Source of the DNA: Synergistaceae bacterium
GTDB lineage: Bacteria > Synergistota > Synergistia > Synergistales > Synergistaceae
Direction of reading: 5' to 3'
Assembly (NCBI GenBank): GCA_030533085.1
Contig: JAUNJZ010000007.1
Location: 1 to 64,000 of the forward strand
Length of the DNA stretch: 64,000 nucleotides
The notes below the pieces were generated by a model, which ran no database searches, was not told where the DNA came from, and worked only from the letters and a program-made list of their open reading frames with translations. Both the position numbers and the translations under genes were made by a program. Every line of letters starts with the position of its first letter. Position 1 is the stretch's first letter. Shown in pieces: positions 24,429 to 32,916 of this stretch.

Positions 24429-25835
24429 TTGAGAGCTGACGCCTGCTGTCAGGGCTGCGCATTCAAGGGTGCACAGCCTGCTACCCGTTATGAAGTAGCG
24501 TCAGTTGTAGCCCGCGCTCTCGTTGATATCGACGCCAGCAAGGCCAGCAAGCAGGATCTCGAACTGCTGAAGAAGCTCGTCATGGAATTCAAAGACGAAC
24601 TCGACGCGCTCGGCGTTAAGGTTGACAAAATCGACAAGAGAGTCGCGGTTCTCGAAGACGGCATCGGCGGATGGAAGATTCGCGGAACGTTCCGCTTTGA
24701 CGCGAAGTTCTCCAGCGACACCGACAACGGGGTGTATTACTACAACGAGAACAATCTCAAGAACGACTTTGAAAAAGAGCGTTTCCGTCTGTTCCTGACA
24801 AAGCAGATCAGCGAGAACACCTATTTCTACGCTCAGTATCGTACCGGCGCTGACGGAGCTGGGAAATACAACGACCTTAACGATGGTCGCGGTGACCTTC
24901 AGCACATGCGCTGGTCACATCTCTTCGTGAACACGAAGCTTCCCTATGACATCGACCTTCGCGTAGGACGCTTCACAGTTGACTTTGAAGATGACTATGG
25001 TCTCTACATTGACAACGACGCTCTCTTCGGTGACTTCCGCACAGACGGTTTCCGTCTCAGCAAAAAGTGGAACAACTTCAAAGCCACGGCTGTCGTGAGC
25101 CGTAATGATGGTTGGGAGTTCGCTGGTAAAACAGTCGGTGACAATGAAGGCAATATGATGAACTATACTCTCGACCTGAACTATTCTGTTGAGAGATGGT
25201 TCCTCGGTGCGACCGGCTACTGGTTCCAGTATGACGGCAGATCCGATCTTTCCCTCAATACCAATACCTATGGAATCTACGGCGGATTTAGCTTCACCCC
25301 GGCTGTAGCGCTGAAGGGTATTTACTACATGCAGGACTTTGATGAAGGTTATGGAAAGGGCACCAATGACGATCCTAAGGCGTGGAAAGCCATCCTTGAC
25401 ATCAAACAGGATCTTCTCAAGTTCACATCCCTCTGGATCGAATACTCACAGCAGGATAATACCTTTGTTGGATACAACGATCGTTATTCAATCGGCGGCG
25501 GCGCCTATGACTACGTAGGACGCAATATGGGTGTAGCAGCTGCTGGTGGAACCTCTAAGTGGTGGTTTGTAAAGGCTGAGCAGAAGTGGAATGACAAATG
25601 GAGTTCCTTCATCCGCTTTGCGAACGTTGATTATGACACAGCTGGACTTGACGACGCGACAGAATGGGGTCTCGGTGTAGGCTATCAGTACACGCCGGCT
25701 CTCTACTTTGAACTCGCTTACGACCAGGTTGACCACGGTGATTCTTGGAATGGCCTGCCCGGTGGTCTGCACAACAACGGCGGTACATATGGCAAAGACC
25801 ACGTTATCCGCTTCCGTACCAACGTCAACTTCTAA
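24429..25835 (+). CDS. 5'-truncated, silent SLH porin cassette (alternate porin)
   Basis: A porin homologous to the left copy but lacking the signal peptide and the first half of the SLH domain. Homology begins abruptly at 24457, the edge of the inner repeat (AFKGAQPATRYEV). The only start upstream is a TTG at 24429 that gives an odd Cys-rich leader (ADACCQGC) and no export signal, so the present orientation should be non-functional. The body is intact: a beta-barrel without frameshift, ending in Asn-Val-Asn-Phe. Joined to the 55 left-porin codons it would make a 513-residue porin. The exposed strands differ strongly from the left copy. It is retained as an open, selected sequence, not a decaying relic. 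Confidence 0.8.
   Translation: MRADACCQGCAFKGAQPATRYEVASVVARALVDIDASKASKQDLELLKKLVMEFKDELDALGVKVDKIDKRVAVLEDGIGGWKIRGTFRFDAKFSSDTDNGVYYYNENNLKNDFEKERFRLFLTKQISENTYFYAQYRTGADGAGKYNDLNDGRGDLQHMRWSHLFVNTKLPYDIDLRVGRFTVDFEDDYGLYIDNDALFGDFRTDGFRLSKKWNNFKATAVVSRNDGWEFAGKTVGDNEGNMMNYTLDLNYSVERWFLGATGYWFQYDGRSDLSLNTNTYGIYGGFSFTPAVALKGIYYMQDFDEGYGKGTNDDPKAWKAILDIKQDLLKFTSLWIEYSQQDNTFVGYNDRYSIGGGAYDYVGRNMGVAAAGGTSKWWFVKAEQKWNDKWSSFIRFANVDYDTAGLDDATEWGLGVGYQYTPALYFELAYDQVDHGDSWNGLPGGLHNNGGTYGKDHVIRFRTNVNF
24457..24650. repeat. Inner inverted repeat, right copy
   Basis: Partner of 22450-22643, with 193 of 194 positions identical in inverse orientation and the mismatch at 24617. The 63 bp between the recombinase stop and this arm contain a short CTGAC...GTCAG hairpin and no promoter I can see. 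Confidence 0.93.
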
Positions 25836-25851
25836 GCTGACTGTTTAACTC

Positions 25852-25883
25852 AAAACAGAGACCCGAAAGGGTCTCTGTTTTTT
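25852..25883 (+). terminator. Terminator of the right porin gene
   Basis: Stem AAAACAGAGACCC / GGGTCTCTGTTTT with a GAAA tetraloop, ending in a T tract. Confidence 0.9.
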
Positions 25884-25976
25884 AGAAATCGGCTTTATTT
25901 TGCAGCAGCTGTTTTTGTTGTCTTTATTGCTTCTGCATGCAATAAATCAGAAAATCTTCTCTCAGGAGGCATTCAG

Positions 25977-26729
25977 TTGAAAAAAATATCTTTACTATTG
26001 CTGTTCGCGCTGTTTCTCTCGTTAGTGGTGGTCGGAGTATCTTCCGCGGATACTTTCGACCAGGTTCTTCAGCGCTGGACCAAATCGCTCAAACATGTGG
26101 ACGAAGACGGCGGCAATCTGGAAGTCCGCGCAACTTATTACTCTGCGGAGTTCATAGAGGCGCTGGTTCAGAAAGAGGCGAAAGATAATCTTTGGACGCA
26201 ACAGGAGGCTGACGACTATAAATATAAGTTCCTCTCCACGCTCCGGCTGGAGGAGATGATTCCGATACAGGTGGAATTCATCAACAACGGCCCGACAATG
26301 CACATGGGACCTTTCGATATCATGGTGAAGCTAAGGATTGGGAGCAAAACCTATAAGCCTGCTGATTACGACAGGCGGCTGAACTTCAAATTTCAGGGCA
26401 AAAAAGAGGGGCTGATTTTCTTCCCAAGATACGATGAGAAAACGGGAAGAGATTTGCTGAAAGATGTAAAGAGCGTTCGCCTCGAATTTGCCCCTGCAAT
26501 AAGCCCGTTATTAGAGGGCAGGGAAATATCGTTCATCTGGGATGTGGCAAGGGACGACCCCAATAAGCTCTACCAGGGCACAACAGCGGCCAGAATAGAA
26601 ACAGACCGCCTGCTCAAACGTCTGGAAAAGCTCCGCAAAGACAAGGCCGAAGAAGAGGCAAAGCTGGCTGCCATCAACGACGAGATAGCGACAATACAGG
26701 CAAGGCTGGACGAACTGGCGACGCAATAA
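25977..26729 (+). CDS. Secreted coiled-coil protein, partner of the right porin (paralogue B)
   Basis: A 250-residue paralogue of the protein at 20456. It has a signal peptide (residues 1-24, VSSAD), the same conserved core (EEMIPIQVEFINNGPTMHMGPFD, NFKFQGKKEGL) and the same closing coiled coil. It starts at TTG 25977 with AGGAGG 8 nt upstream. It lies behind the right porin exactly as paralogue A lies behind the left one. So each porin has its own companion, and the pair may switch together if read-through of the porin terminator drives it. The function is unknown. Confidence 0.6.
   Translation: MKKISLLLLFALFLSLVVVGVSSADTFDQVLQRWTKSLKHVDEDGGNLEVRATYYSAEFIEALVQKEAKDNLWTQQEADDYKYKFLSTLRLEEMIPIQVEFINNGPTMHMGPFDIMVKLRIGSKTYKPADYDRRLNFKFQGKKEGLIFFPRYDEKTGRDLLKDVKSVRLEFAPAISPLLEGREISFIWDVARDDPNKLYQGTTAARIETDRLLKRLEKLRKDKAEEEAKLAAINDEIATIQARLDELATQ
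26598..26721. repeat. Outer inverted repeat, right copy
   Basis: Partner of 20467-20590 (about 119 of 124 identical in inverse orientation). With the inner arms it makes a nested palindromic layout. Recombination here would flip about 6 kb without joining new gene parts. Confidence 0.8.
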
Positions 26730-26756
26730 GTCGCTTTTCACCAGAGGAAAAATAAA

Positions 26757-26802
26757 AAAAACGCCGGTTTGACCGTATGACTGCGGTTAAGCCGGCGTTT
26801 TT
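26757..26802 (+). terminator. Terminator of the right porin-side operon
   Basis: AAAAACGCCGG / CCGGCGTTTTT with an inner TTGACCG/CGGTTAA pairing. Confidence 0.85.
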
Positions 26803-27207
26803 GATTTCATGAGAAAATTTATAAAAAATTTTAAGATGAAACGCAAAGATTTTTCTCTAAAATCTGAATCAGGCAAATTTTATTGACGGCAATTTTGTCT
26901 TATCGGCATAATCTTCGCCGCCGCATATAGAGTCGTACTCATGCCGATAATTATTATATCTTCAAGCTTGTGCCGTATATTACAGTGGCTTGTTCGTCTC
27001 GGTTCCGCGATATTCTTGATTTTTTTACAATGTTTTTATTTTCATTCTTTTAGTTTCTCTCTAAATTCACAAAAAGTAAATGCTGTCGCCCTGTTTTATT
27101 CGCTGTTCCATGATGAAAAAATTTTCTCTATGGTGTAAAATTTATGTTGATGTATTTTTCACCTGACTTGCATTATACTAAAGCGTAAATATCGGGGGTG
27201 GCGCGCT
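26803..27207. other. AT-rich intergenic stretch (405 bp) with no convincing gene
   Basis: The stretch is strikingly AT-rich compared with its neighbours. It holds one copy of a 23-bp sequence that recurs before thrS (27071-27093). A possible reading frame at 26941-27138 has no ribosome site and a low-complexity product, so I do not call it. The promoter of the methyltransferase gene must lie here, but no clear box pair is visible. Confidence 0.6.
27071..27093. repeat. 23-bp dispersed repeat, copy 1
   Basis: AAAAAGTAAATG followed by CTGTCGCCCTG. It matches 30465-30487 at 22 of 23 positions in the same orientation. Both copies lie upstream of a gene in AT-rich DNA. Confidence 0.65.
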
Positions 27208-29388
27208 GTGGCTGAGGATAATTCATCCGTAATTTACCGCTCGTTGTATCGTGGAGACTTTGACGCCGGAGATTTTCTGAAACGCATGAGCGAATTATTC
27301 TCAAATGTCGTTACATCGGAAAGCTGGATACGCTCCGGCCAGCGTATTCCGGCAGGCTTCAGAGATACGATATCCTCCTACAGGCTGCTCGGGCGGCATC
27401 TGCCCCGGCTTGGGGAGGGACGTGTGGATTTCCTTCAGCTGAAGCTGAAGCCGGGAGTTTCCCTCGAATCGGCGGAGAAAGATTCTTTGGACTTTCTAAA
27501 GGGCTATATGCCGTCCGAGCATTCCGACGCGGTCTTTGCAGCCGTGACCTCCTCCGCGGAGGGGCTTTGTCTGCTGCTCTTCATGCGTTCTCCGGCCTTG
27601 AAGGGCATAACGATACCGGCGGAGATACTTGACTTCCTCTGCACCGAAGGAATAAAAAACTACCTCCATAAAAGCTGCGCCCTCAGCCGCGCGGCGCTGG
27701 ACGGCTATTTTTCACGCGGCCTCGTCCTTTTCGACGATACCGTGATAGCGCGCGACGCCGTGAAGATCGACGCGGCGCTGGCCTCGATATCATTCTGCGA
27801 CGTCGCGGCGGGCGGCGGGGAAATAGTTATGGCCTTTATCGAAAAGCTGGCCTCGGCGCGGGAGGGGCTTAACAAATATATCGGCGCGGGGGATAGGGAT
27901 CGCGAGCGATTTGTACGGGAATTTATACGCGATTCGCTCTATCTCACCGACTGCAACGCGGCTGCGCCGGATATAATCCGTGCGGCGCTTAAACTGAGAT
28001 ACAACGGCGTCGAAACAGATGACGAGCATTTTGTATGGGGCAGTCTTTTGATTGATAGGATTTTCGTTGACAGAAAATTCGACCTGATAATTTCAAATCC
28101 TCCGCACATGCGAGGCGAGCAGTTTTTCCCGATAAAAGAGCTGCTGTGCGGTTATTCCTCAGCCAGATTCGGAGCCGACCTGTATTGCTATTATGTCGAG
28201 AAGGCGGCGTCAATGCTGTCGGAGCTCGGCAGCGCGGTGATGCTGCTGTCAAACAGGTGGATGAAGTCAAAGTACGGCGAAGGGCTGCGCGAGTTTTTCA
28301 TATACAATCCCCCTTCAAAAATCGTCGATCTGGGCAGCGTGCCGCAGCTCACAGGCTCCGCCACGCCGCTCTCTGTCATCTCTTTTTACCGCGAGCCGTT
28401 AAGGGACGGCAAGCTGCGCTATATGGAGGCGGATCTCTCCGACAACATGGAGGCTCTTTCGGAATCCGAAGCAAAAATTTTCGCGAAAGAAAAGCTGACG
28501 GCTTCGCCATGGAATTTCAGCGCGGACGAAAGCGGAGAATTTGTCAGAAAGCTTCGGGAAAAAAGCCTGCCGCTCTCGCTTTATAGCGACGGAAAAATAT
28601 ACAGAGGCATCCTTACCGGCCTCAACGAAGCCTTTGTTGTAGACGCTGAGAGGGCGCTGGAGCTGTCCGAGGGAGAGCCGCAGACAGAAAAGCTGCTGGC
28701 CCCCTTTTACTCGGGGCGCGACGTTAAACGTTACCATCTACCGCCGGTGAAAAAGTATCTCATCTTTATTCCGAAAGGCTACACTGACAGAATGCGCAGA
28801 CTGGAAGATGCCCCTCAATGGTTTGCCGGGACGCACCGCCGCCTTGCCTCGCACCTCGCCGCCTATGAGGGAAAAGCCGCGAAAAGACGCGACAGGGGAG
28901 ATTACTGGTGGGAGCTGCGCGCCTGCGGCTACAGAGATGTATTCGAGGGGGCGAAGATAGTTCTTCCCAGCATCGCAAAAAGGCTCTCCGCCGTATTGGT
29001 GAAAGAGCGCGCCTACTTTAACGACAAATGCTGCGTAATAGCAGGCGGAGACAGCTTCCTGCTCGCGCTGCTCAACTCGAGGCTCATGGACTACATCTTC
29101 CGTTCGCTCTCCTCGCCTTTGCTCAACGGATATTACGAGCTGCGCCCGTCAGTGCTTGCGCAGCTTCCTATAATGGACGGAGCTGCGGAATCTCAGCCGC
29201 GCCGCAGGCTCAAAGAGGAAATAGCCGCCGCCGGAGAGAGCCTTTCGCGTATCTTCCGCGACAATCCTCCGCGCAAATACGCAAAGGCGCCGGAGGAGGC
29301 CGCGGCGGTCGAAAGGGCCTTGAACAGAGCCGTCTACAGGCTCTATGACCTTTCTCCGAAAGAAATAAATATGGTCGAAAATAACTGA
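27208..29388 (+). CDS. Orphan type IIG-like adenine methyltransferase (Eco57I/TaqI class)
   Basis: A 726-residue protein. Motif I is CDVAAGGGE (around residues 198-204) and the catalytic motif IV is SNPPH (297-300), where the usual NPPY has His for Tyr. The C-terminal part (YRGILTGLNEAFVVD, FYSGRDVKRY, GYYELRPSVLAQLPI) matches the TaqI-type target recognition domain. The protein should methylate N6-adenine in an unknown site. The N-terminal 190 residues show no clear PD-ExK nuclease, so it is either a lone methylase or a restriction enzyme with a diverged nuclease. It starts at GTG 27208 (GGGGGTGG upstream). No partner nuclease gene is adjacent. Confidence 0.75.
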   Translation: MAEDNSSVIYRSLYRGDFDAGDFLKRMSELFSNVVTSESWIRSGQRIPAGFRDTISSYRLLGRHLPRLGEGRVDFLQLKLKPGVSLESAEKDSLDFLKGYMPSEHSDAVFAAVTSSAEGLCLLLFMRSPALKGITIPAEILDFLCTEGIKNYLHKSCALSRAALDGYFSRGLVLFDDTVIARDAVKIDAALASISFCDVAAGGGEIVMAFIEKLASAREGLNKYIGAGDRDRERFVREFIRDSLYLTDCNAAAPDIIRAALKLRYNGVETDDEHFVWGSLLIDRIFVDRKFDLIISNPPHMRGEQFFPIKELLCGYSSARFGADLYCYYVEKAASMLSELGSAVMLLSNRWMKSKYGEGLREFFIYNPPSKIVDLGSVPQLTGSATPLSVISFYREPLRDGKLRYMEADLSDNMEALSESEAKIFAKEKLTASPWNFSADESGEFVRKLREKSLPLSLYSDGKIYRGILTGLNEAFVVDAERALELSEGEPQTEKLLAPFYSGRDVKRYHLPPVKKYLIFIPKGYTDRMRRLEDAPQWFAGTHRRLASHLAAYEGKAAKRRDRGDYWWELRACGYRDVFEGAKIVLPSIAKRLSAVLVKERAYFNDKCCVIAGGDSFLLALLNSRLMDYIFRSLSSPLLNGYYELRPSVLAQLPIMDGAAESQPRRRLKEEIAAAGESLSRIFRDNPPRKYAKAPEEAAAVERALNRAVYRLYDLSPKEINMVENN

Positions 29389-29449
29389 ATAGAGTATAAT
29401 CTTTCGCGCGCGCCCTGCGCGCAAAAATTTTTTCCGGTTGGGGATAAAT

Positions 29450-30355
29450 ATGATCAACAGACGAACGACCTCTATACTACTGCTCCTTACAGCGTCGCTG
29501 ATATGGGGGACATCTTTCGTCGCGCAGATACTCGGCATGGAGCACATCGGTCCCATGACCTTCTGCTTCTCGCGTTATATCGTCAGCTTTCTCTTTCTGA
29601 TGCCCTTTTCGCTGATAATCGACGGCAGGCGCTCTCATCTCCGCTGCGGCGGCGCGGAAAGGATACTTTCACAATGGAAAAACTGTATATCCAGCGGCGT
29701 CATCTGCGGAGCGGCGCTATTCACAGCCTCGTCATTGCAGCAGGTGGGGCTGCTTTATACATCGGCGGGCAAAGCCGCCTTCATCACGGCCATGTACATC
29801 GTTATAGTTCCGTTATACGGACTTTTCATGAAGAAGATACCTTCGCGCCTCACAATATGCGCTATCTTACTGAGCACGGCCGGACTCTATCTGCTGTCGG
29901 TGAAAAGCGGCTTCACTATGGAGGCGGGGGACGCGCTTATATTCGCAAGCGCCTTCTTCTGGGCGGCGCACATAATGGCCTGTTACCGCTTTTCAAAGAG
30001 CCATGACCCGCTGAAGCTGTCCGCCGTACAGTTTGCGACAGTCGCTCTGCTGTCGGCGGCAGCGATGTTTTTATTTGAGAGCCCGCGGTGGGGCGATATA
30101 TATTCGTCTCTGCTGCCCATACTTTACGCCGGATTTTTCTGTACCTGCGTCGCCTACACGCTGCAAATGATGGCGCAGAGATATGTCAGCCCGGTAGCCA
30201 CCTGCATCATCCTCAGCGCCGAAGCGCTCTTCGCCGCCTTCTTCGGCTGCCTCATACTTGGCGAGACACTGACGGCAAGAGAGCTGATCGGCTGCGCGGT
30301 ACTATTTTCCGCTACGTTGCTGGCGCAGGTCGAAGAGGTCAGAAACGGAGGCTGA
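29450..30355 (+). CDS. EamA/DMT-superfamily transporter
   Basis: A 301-residue membrane protein with ten predicted helices in two EamA repeats. The first opens with LIWGTSFVAQILGMEHIGPMTFCFSR. The second contains FFWAAHIMACYRFSK and ends with FFGCLILGETLTARELIGCAVLF, the typical EamA closing helix. It is a metabolite or drug exporter of unknown substrate in the inner membrane. The start ATG 29450 has GGGG 7 nt upstream. It stands alone before the thrS leader. Confidence 0.85.
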   Translation: MINRRTTSILLLLTASLIWGTSFVAQILGMEHIGPMTFCFSRYIVSFLFLMPFSLIIDGRRSHLRCGGAERILSQWKNCISSGVICGAALFTASSLQQVGLLYTSAGKAAFITAMYIVIVPLYGLFMKKIPSRLTICAILLSTAGLYLLSVKSGFTMEAGDALIFASAFFWAAHIMACYRFSKSHDPLKLSAVQFATVALLSAAAMFLFESPRWGDIYSSLLPILYAGFFCTCVAYTLQMMAQRYVSPVATCIILSAEALFAAFFGCLILGETLTARELIGCAVLFSATLLAQVEEVRNGG

Positions 30356-30464
30356 AAGCGCGGAAGATAAGAGAGATATTGAAACTGATTGCCATTTCTC
30401 AGAAGTTAATGTCGCTGTGACGACAATGACGATTGCGGTTACTTTGGCAATTAACACTTTTCAA

Positions 30465-30487
30465 AAAAAGTAAATGTTGTCGCCCTG
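30465..30487. repeat. 23-bp dispersed repeat, copy 2
   Basis: AAAAAGTAAATG followed by TTGTCGCCCTG, one base different from 27071-27093. It lies 20 bp upstream of the thrS -35 box. Confidence 0.65.
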
Positions 30488-30506
30488 CGCGTTGTTTCTT
30501 CGTGTG

Positions 30507-30535
30507 TTGACAAAAGCGGCGCGGCGCGGTATAAA
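30507..30535 (+). promoter_or_regulatory. Promoter of thrS
   Basis: TTGACA (30507-30512), a 17-bp spacer and TATAAA (30530-30535), near consensus. Confidence 0.75.
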
Positions 30536-30540
30536 CGTAG

Positions 30541-30800
30541 AGTTGAATCTGATATATGAGGCGATGAAGGGGAGAGTAGAAGTCTCGCCGCGTCACAGAG
30601 AGAGAGCCGCGCCTTTGCGCTGCTGAAAGGCTCTCGGCGCTGGAACTTTGAAGACCACCCCAGAGCGGATGCCGAAGCCCGCTGGGATAAGGTATCAGGG
30701 TGCGCCCTGTACAGCGCGCAAGAGGGCCTTGCAGGCCAAATTGGAGTGGAACCGCGGATGATATGGCCGCCTCCTGGATGATTTCAGGGGGCGGCCTCTT
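30541..30800 (+). promoter_or_regulatory. T-box riboswitch controlling thrS
   Basis: The leader carries the T-box sequence GGAGTGGAACCGCGG (about 30743-30757), followed by an intrinsic terminator GGCCGCCTCCTG / CAGGGGGCGGCC (30765-30796) and a weak T tract. Upstream, GAAGGGGAGAGTAG and AGAGAGAGCC belong to stem I. A candidate specifier is ACC (30654-30656) followed by A, a Thr codon, on the 3' side of stem I, though I could not fold it. Uncharged tRNA-Thr would pair with the specifier and the T-box and stop termination. Confidence 0.88.
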
Positions 30801-30826
30801 TGATTATTAATAAGGAGGAGTAAAAT

Positions 30827-32716
30827 ATGGCACGTTTTTTTACAGCGGAGGGGAAAAGTTACGAGGCGGAAAGCGCGACGGTACGTCAGCTGCTTGACAT
30901 ATGGCATTTGAAAAAGGCGATAGGTGCGGCCGTCGACGGAGAGCCTGTGGACTGTGACAGGGTATTCACGGAGGATACGCTCTTTACGCCGCTTTTCCCG
31001 GACAGCGAAGAGGGGCTGCATCTGCTGCGCCACTCGACGGCGCATCTTCTCGCGCACGCTGTGCTGCGTCTCTGGCCGGAGGCGAAATTCGGGATAGGGC
31101 CTGCGATAAAAGACGGCTTTTATTATGATATCCGTTTCCCCAAAGCGATATCGGAAGAGGAGCTGCCGAAGATAGAGGCGGAGATGCGCAGGATAGCTCA
31201 GGAAAAGATTCCCCTTGTGCGCGGCGAGCTTTCAAAAGATGAGGCCGTGGAAAAATTTTCCGCGATGGGCGAGGATCTCAAGGTGGAGCTGATAGAGGGA
31301 ATCGATGGCGAAACGCTTTCCGTCTACTCGGAGGGGGATTTTGTCGATTTCTGCCGCGGGCCGCATGTGCCGCATACCGGCTGCTGCAAATTTTTCAAGC
31401 TGCTTTCGCTCGCGGGCGCTTACTGGCACGGGGATGAAAAGAACGAGATGCTGACGCGCATATACGGCACCGCCTTCGGTTCTGAGGATGAGCTGAAGGG
31501 CTATCTGCGCCGGCTTGAGGAGGCGAAGGCGCGCGACCACCGCAAGCTGGGGAAGGAGCTTGATCTTTTCAGCCTGCACAACGAGGGGCCCGGCTTCCCC
31601 TTCTTCCATCCGAAGGGCATGGTCATCATGAACACCTTGCAGGCCTTCTGGCGCAAAGAGCACACAAAGCGCGGCTATGTGGAGATAAAGACTCCGATGA
31701 TACTTGACCGTTCGCTCTGGCTCCAGTCCGGCCACTGGGATCACTATAAGGAAAATATGTACTTTACGGAGATAGACGAAGCGCCCTTTGCCGTCAAGCC
31801 GATGAACTGCCCGGGCGGTATTCTGGTCTATAAAAATGACATTCACAGCTACCGCGAGCTGCCGCTGCGCATGGCTGAGCTTGGTTTCGTCCACCGTCAC
31901 GAGCGTTCGGGAGCGCTGCACGGCCTTATGCGCGTGCGCGCCTTCACGCAGGACGACGCGCACATCTACTGCACGCCGGAGCAGATAAAGGACGAGATTA
32001 AGGCCATTATGGAGCTTGACCGCTATGTCTATCAGGATGTCTTCGGCTTCAAATATCATGTCGAGCTGTCGACGCGCCCTGAAGATTCGATGGGCGATCC
32101 TAAGCTCTGGGATCTTGCGGAGCAGTGTCTGAAAGAGGCGCTGGAGGAGACTGATACTCCCTACAAGCTTAACCCCGGAGACGGCGCCTTCTACGGGCCG
32201 AAGATAGACTTCCATCTTGAGGACTGCATCGGACGCACATGGCAGTGCGGCACGATTCAGCTCGACTTCCAGATGCCGGAAAAGTTCGACATGAGCTATA
32301 TCGGCAGCGACGGCGCGGAACACAGGCCGGTCATGCTCCACAGGACCGTCCTCGGCAGCCTCGAGCGCTTCATGGGAATACTGATAGAGAACTACGCGGG
32401 GGCTTTTCCTTACTGGCTGGCTCCGGTACAGGCGAAGCTGCTTCCCGTCGCCTCCGACTATCTGCCCTGCGCCGAGGAGATGGCGAAACGGCTTAAAGAG
32501 CGGAATATCCGCGTAGAGATCGACGCGAGGGATGAAAAGCTCGGCAAAAAAATACGCGACGCGCAGCTGCAAAAGATTCCCTACATGCTCGTGATAGGCG
32601 CTAAGGAGGCCGAAAACGGAACGCTCGCAGTCCGCGAGCGCTCAAAGGGCGACCTGGGCGCGATGAGCTTCGAGGAATTCCTCGCGCAGACAGAGACGGA
32701 GTTTGACCCGCTGTAA
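30827..32716 (+). CDS. thrS: Threonyl-tRNA synthetase
   Basis: A 629-residue class II synthetase. The TGS domain (1-60) is followed by the editing domain with HSTAHLLAHA and HVPHTG. The catalytic core has motif 2 (RHERSGALHGLMRVRAF) and motif 3 (HRTVLGSLERF), and the anticodon-binding domain fills residues about 530-629. It charges tRNA-Thr and hydrolyses mischarged Ser-tRNA. TAAGGAGGAG precedes the ATG. It is regulated by the T-box leader. Confidence 0.97.
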   Translation: MARFFTAEGKSYEAESATVRQLLDIWHLKKAIGAAVDGEPVDCDRVFTEDTLFTPLFPDSEEGLHLLRHSTAHLLAHAVLRLWPEAKFGIGPAIKDGFYYDIRFPKAISEEELPKIEAEMRRIAQEKIPLVRGELSKDEAVEKFSAMGEDLKVELIEGIDGETLSVYSEGDFVDFCRGPHVPHTGCCKFFKLLSLAGAYWHGDEKNEMLTRIYGTAFGSEDELKGYLRRLEEAKARDHRKLGKELDLFSLHNEGPGFPFFHPKGMVIMNTLQAFWRKEHTKRGYVEIKTPMILDRSLWLQSGHWDHYKENMYFTEIDEAPFAVKPMNCPGGILVYKNDIHSYRELPLRMAELGFVHRHERSGALHGLMRVRAFTQDDAHIYCTPEQIKDEIKAIMELDRYVYQDVFGFKYHVELSTRPEDSMGDPKLWDLAEQCLKEALEETDTPYKLNPGDGAFYGPKIDFHLEDCIGRTWQCGTIQLDFQMPEKFDMSYIGSDGAEHRPVMLHRTVLGSLERFMGILIENYAGAFPYWLAPVQAKLLPVASDYLPCAEEMAKRLKERNIRVEIDARDEKLGKKIRDAQLQKIPYMLVIGAKEAENGTLAVRERSKGDLGAMSFEEFLAQTETEFDPL

Positions 32717-32764
32717 GGAGCCTCTGTAAAATATCTGTTCCATAAAAAATCAGAGCTGGCAAAA

Positions 32765-32798
32765 AAGGAGCCGGAGGGGGCAACTCCTTAGGCTCCTT
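32765..32798 (+). terminator. Terminator of thrS
   Basis: Stem AAGGAGCC / GGCTCCTT with inner GGAG/CTCC pairing. Confidence 0.75.
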
Positions 32799-32916
32799 GG
32801 CTTATCCAAAAAGCGCAATATAATGTATTGAAGGCAAAAGAGACTTGCGGCATGATAAAATATAGGCGGTGAAGCTGTCGAAGCATAAATTATATAAGGC
32901 TGGGAGGCGAAGCGCA

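Larger units (their letters stand above)
22450..24650. mobile_element. Predicted invertible DNA element (porin switch)
   Basis: Two 194-bp arms in inverse orientation flank 1,813 bp that carry the porin promoter and leader, the signal peptide and first 55 codons of the left porin, and a tyrosine recombinase gene. Recombination in the arms would flip this block and join the 55 codons in frame to the right porin, because the reading frames agree in both arms. The flip would leave the left porin without a start. No other genes lie inside. That it actually inverts is inferred. The structure itself is seen directly. Confidence 0.65.

Noticed and set aside
26941-27138. Possible 65-codon gene in the AT-rich gap
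   Set aside because: No ribosome site, low-complexity hydrophobic product and strong AT bias suggest a chance frame.
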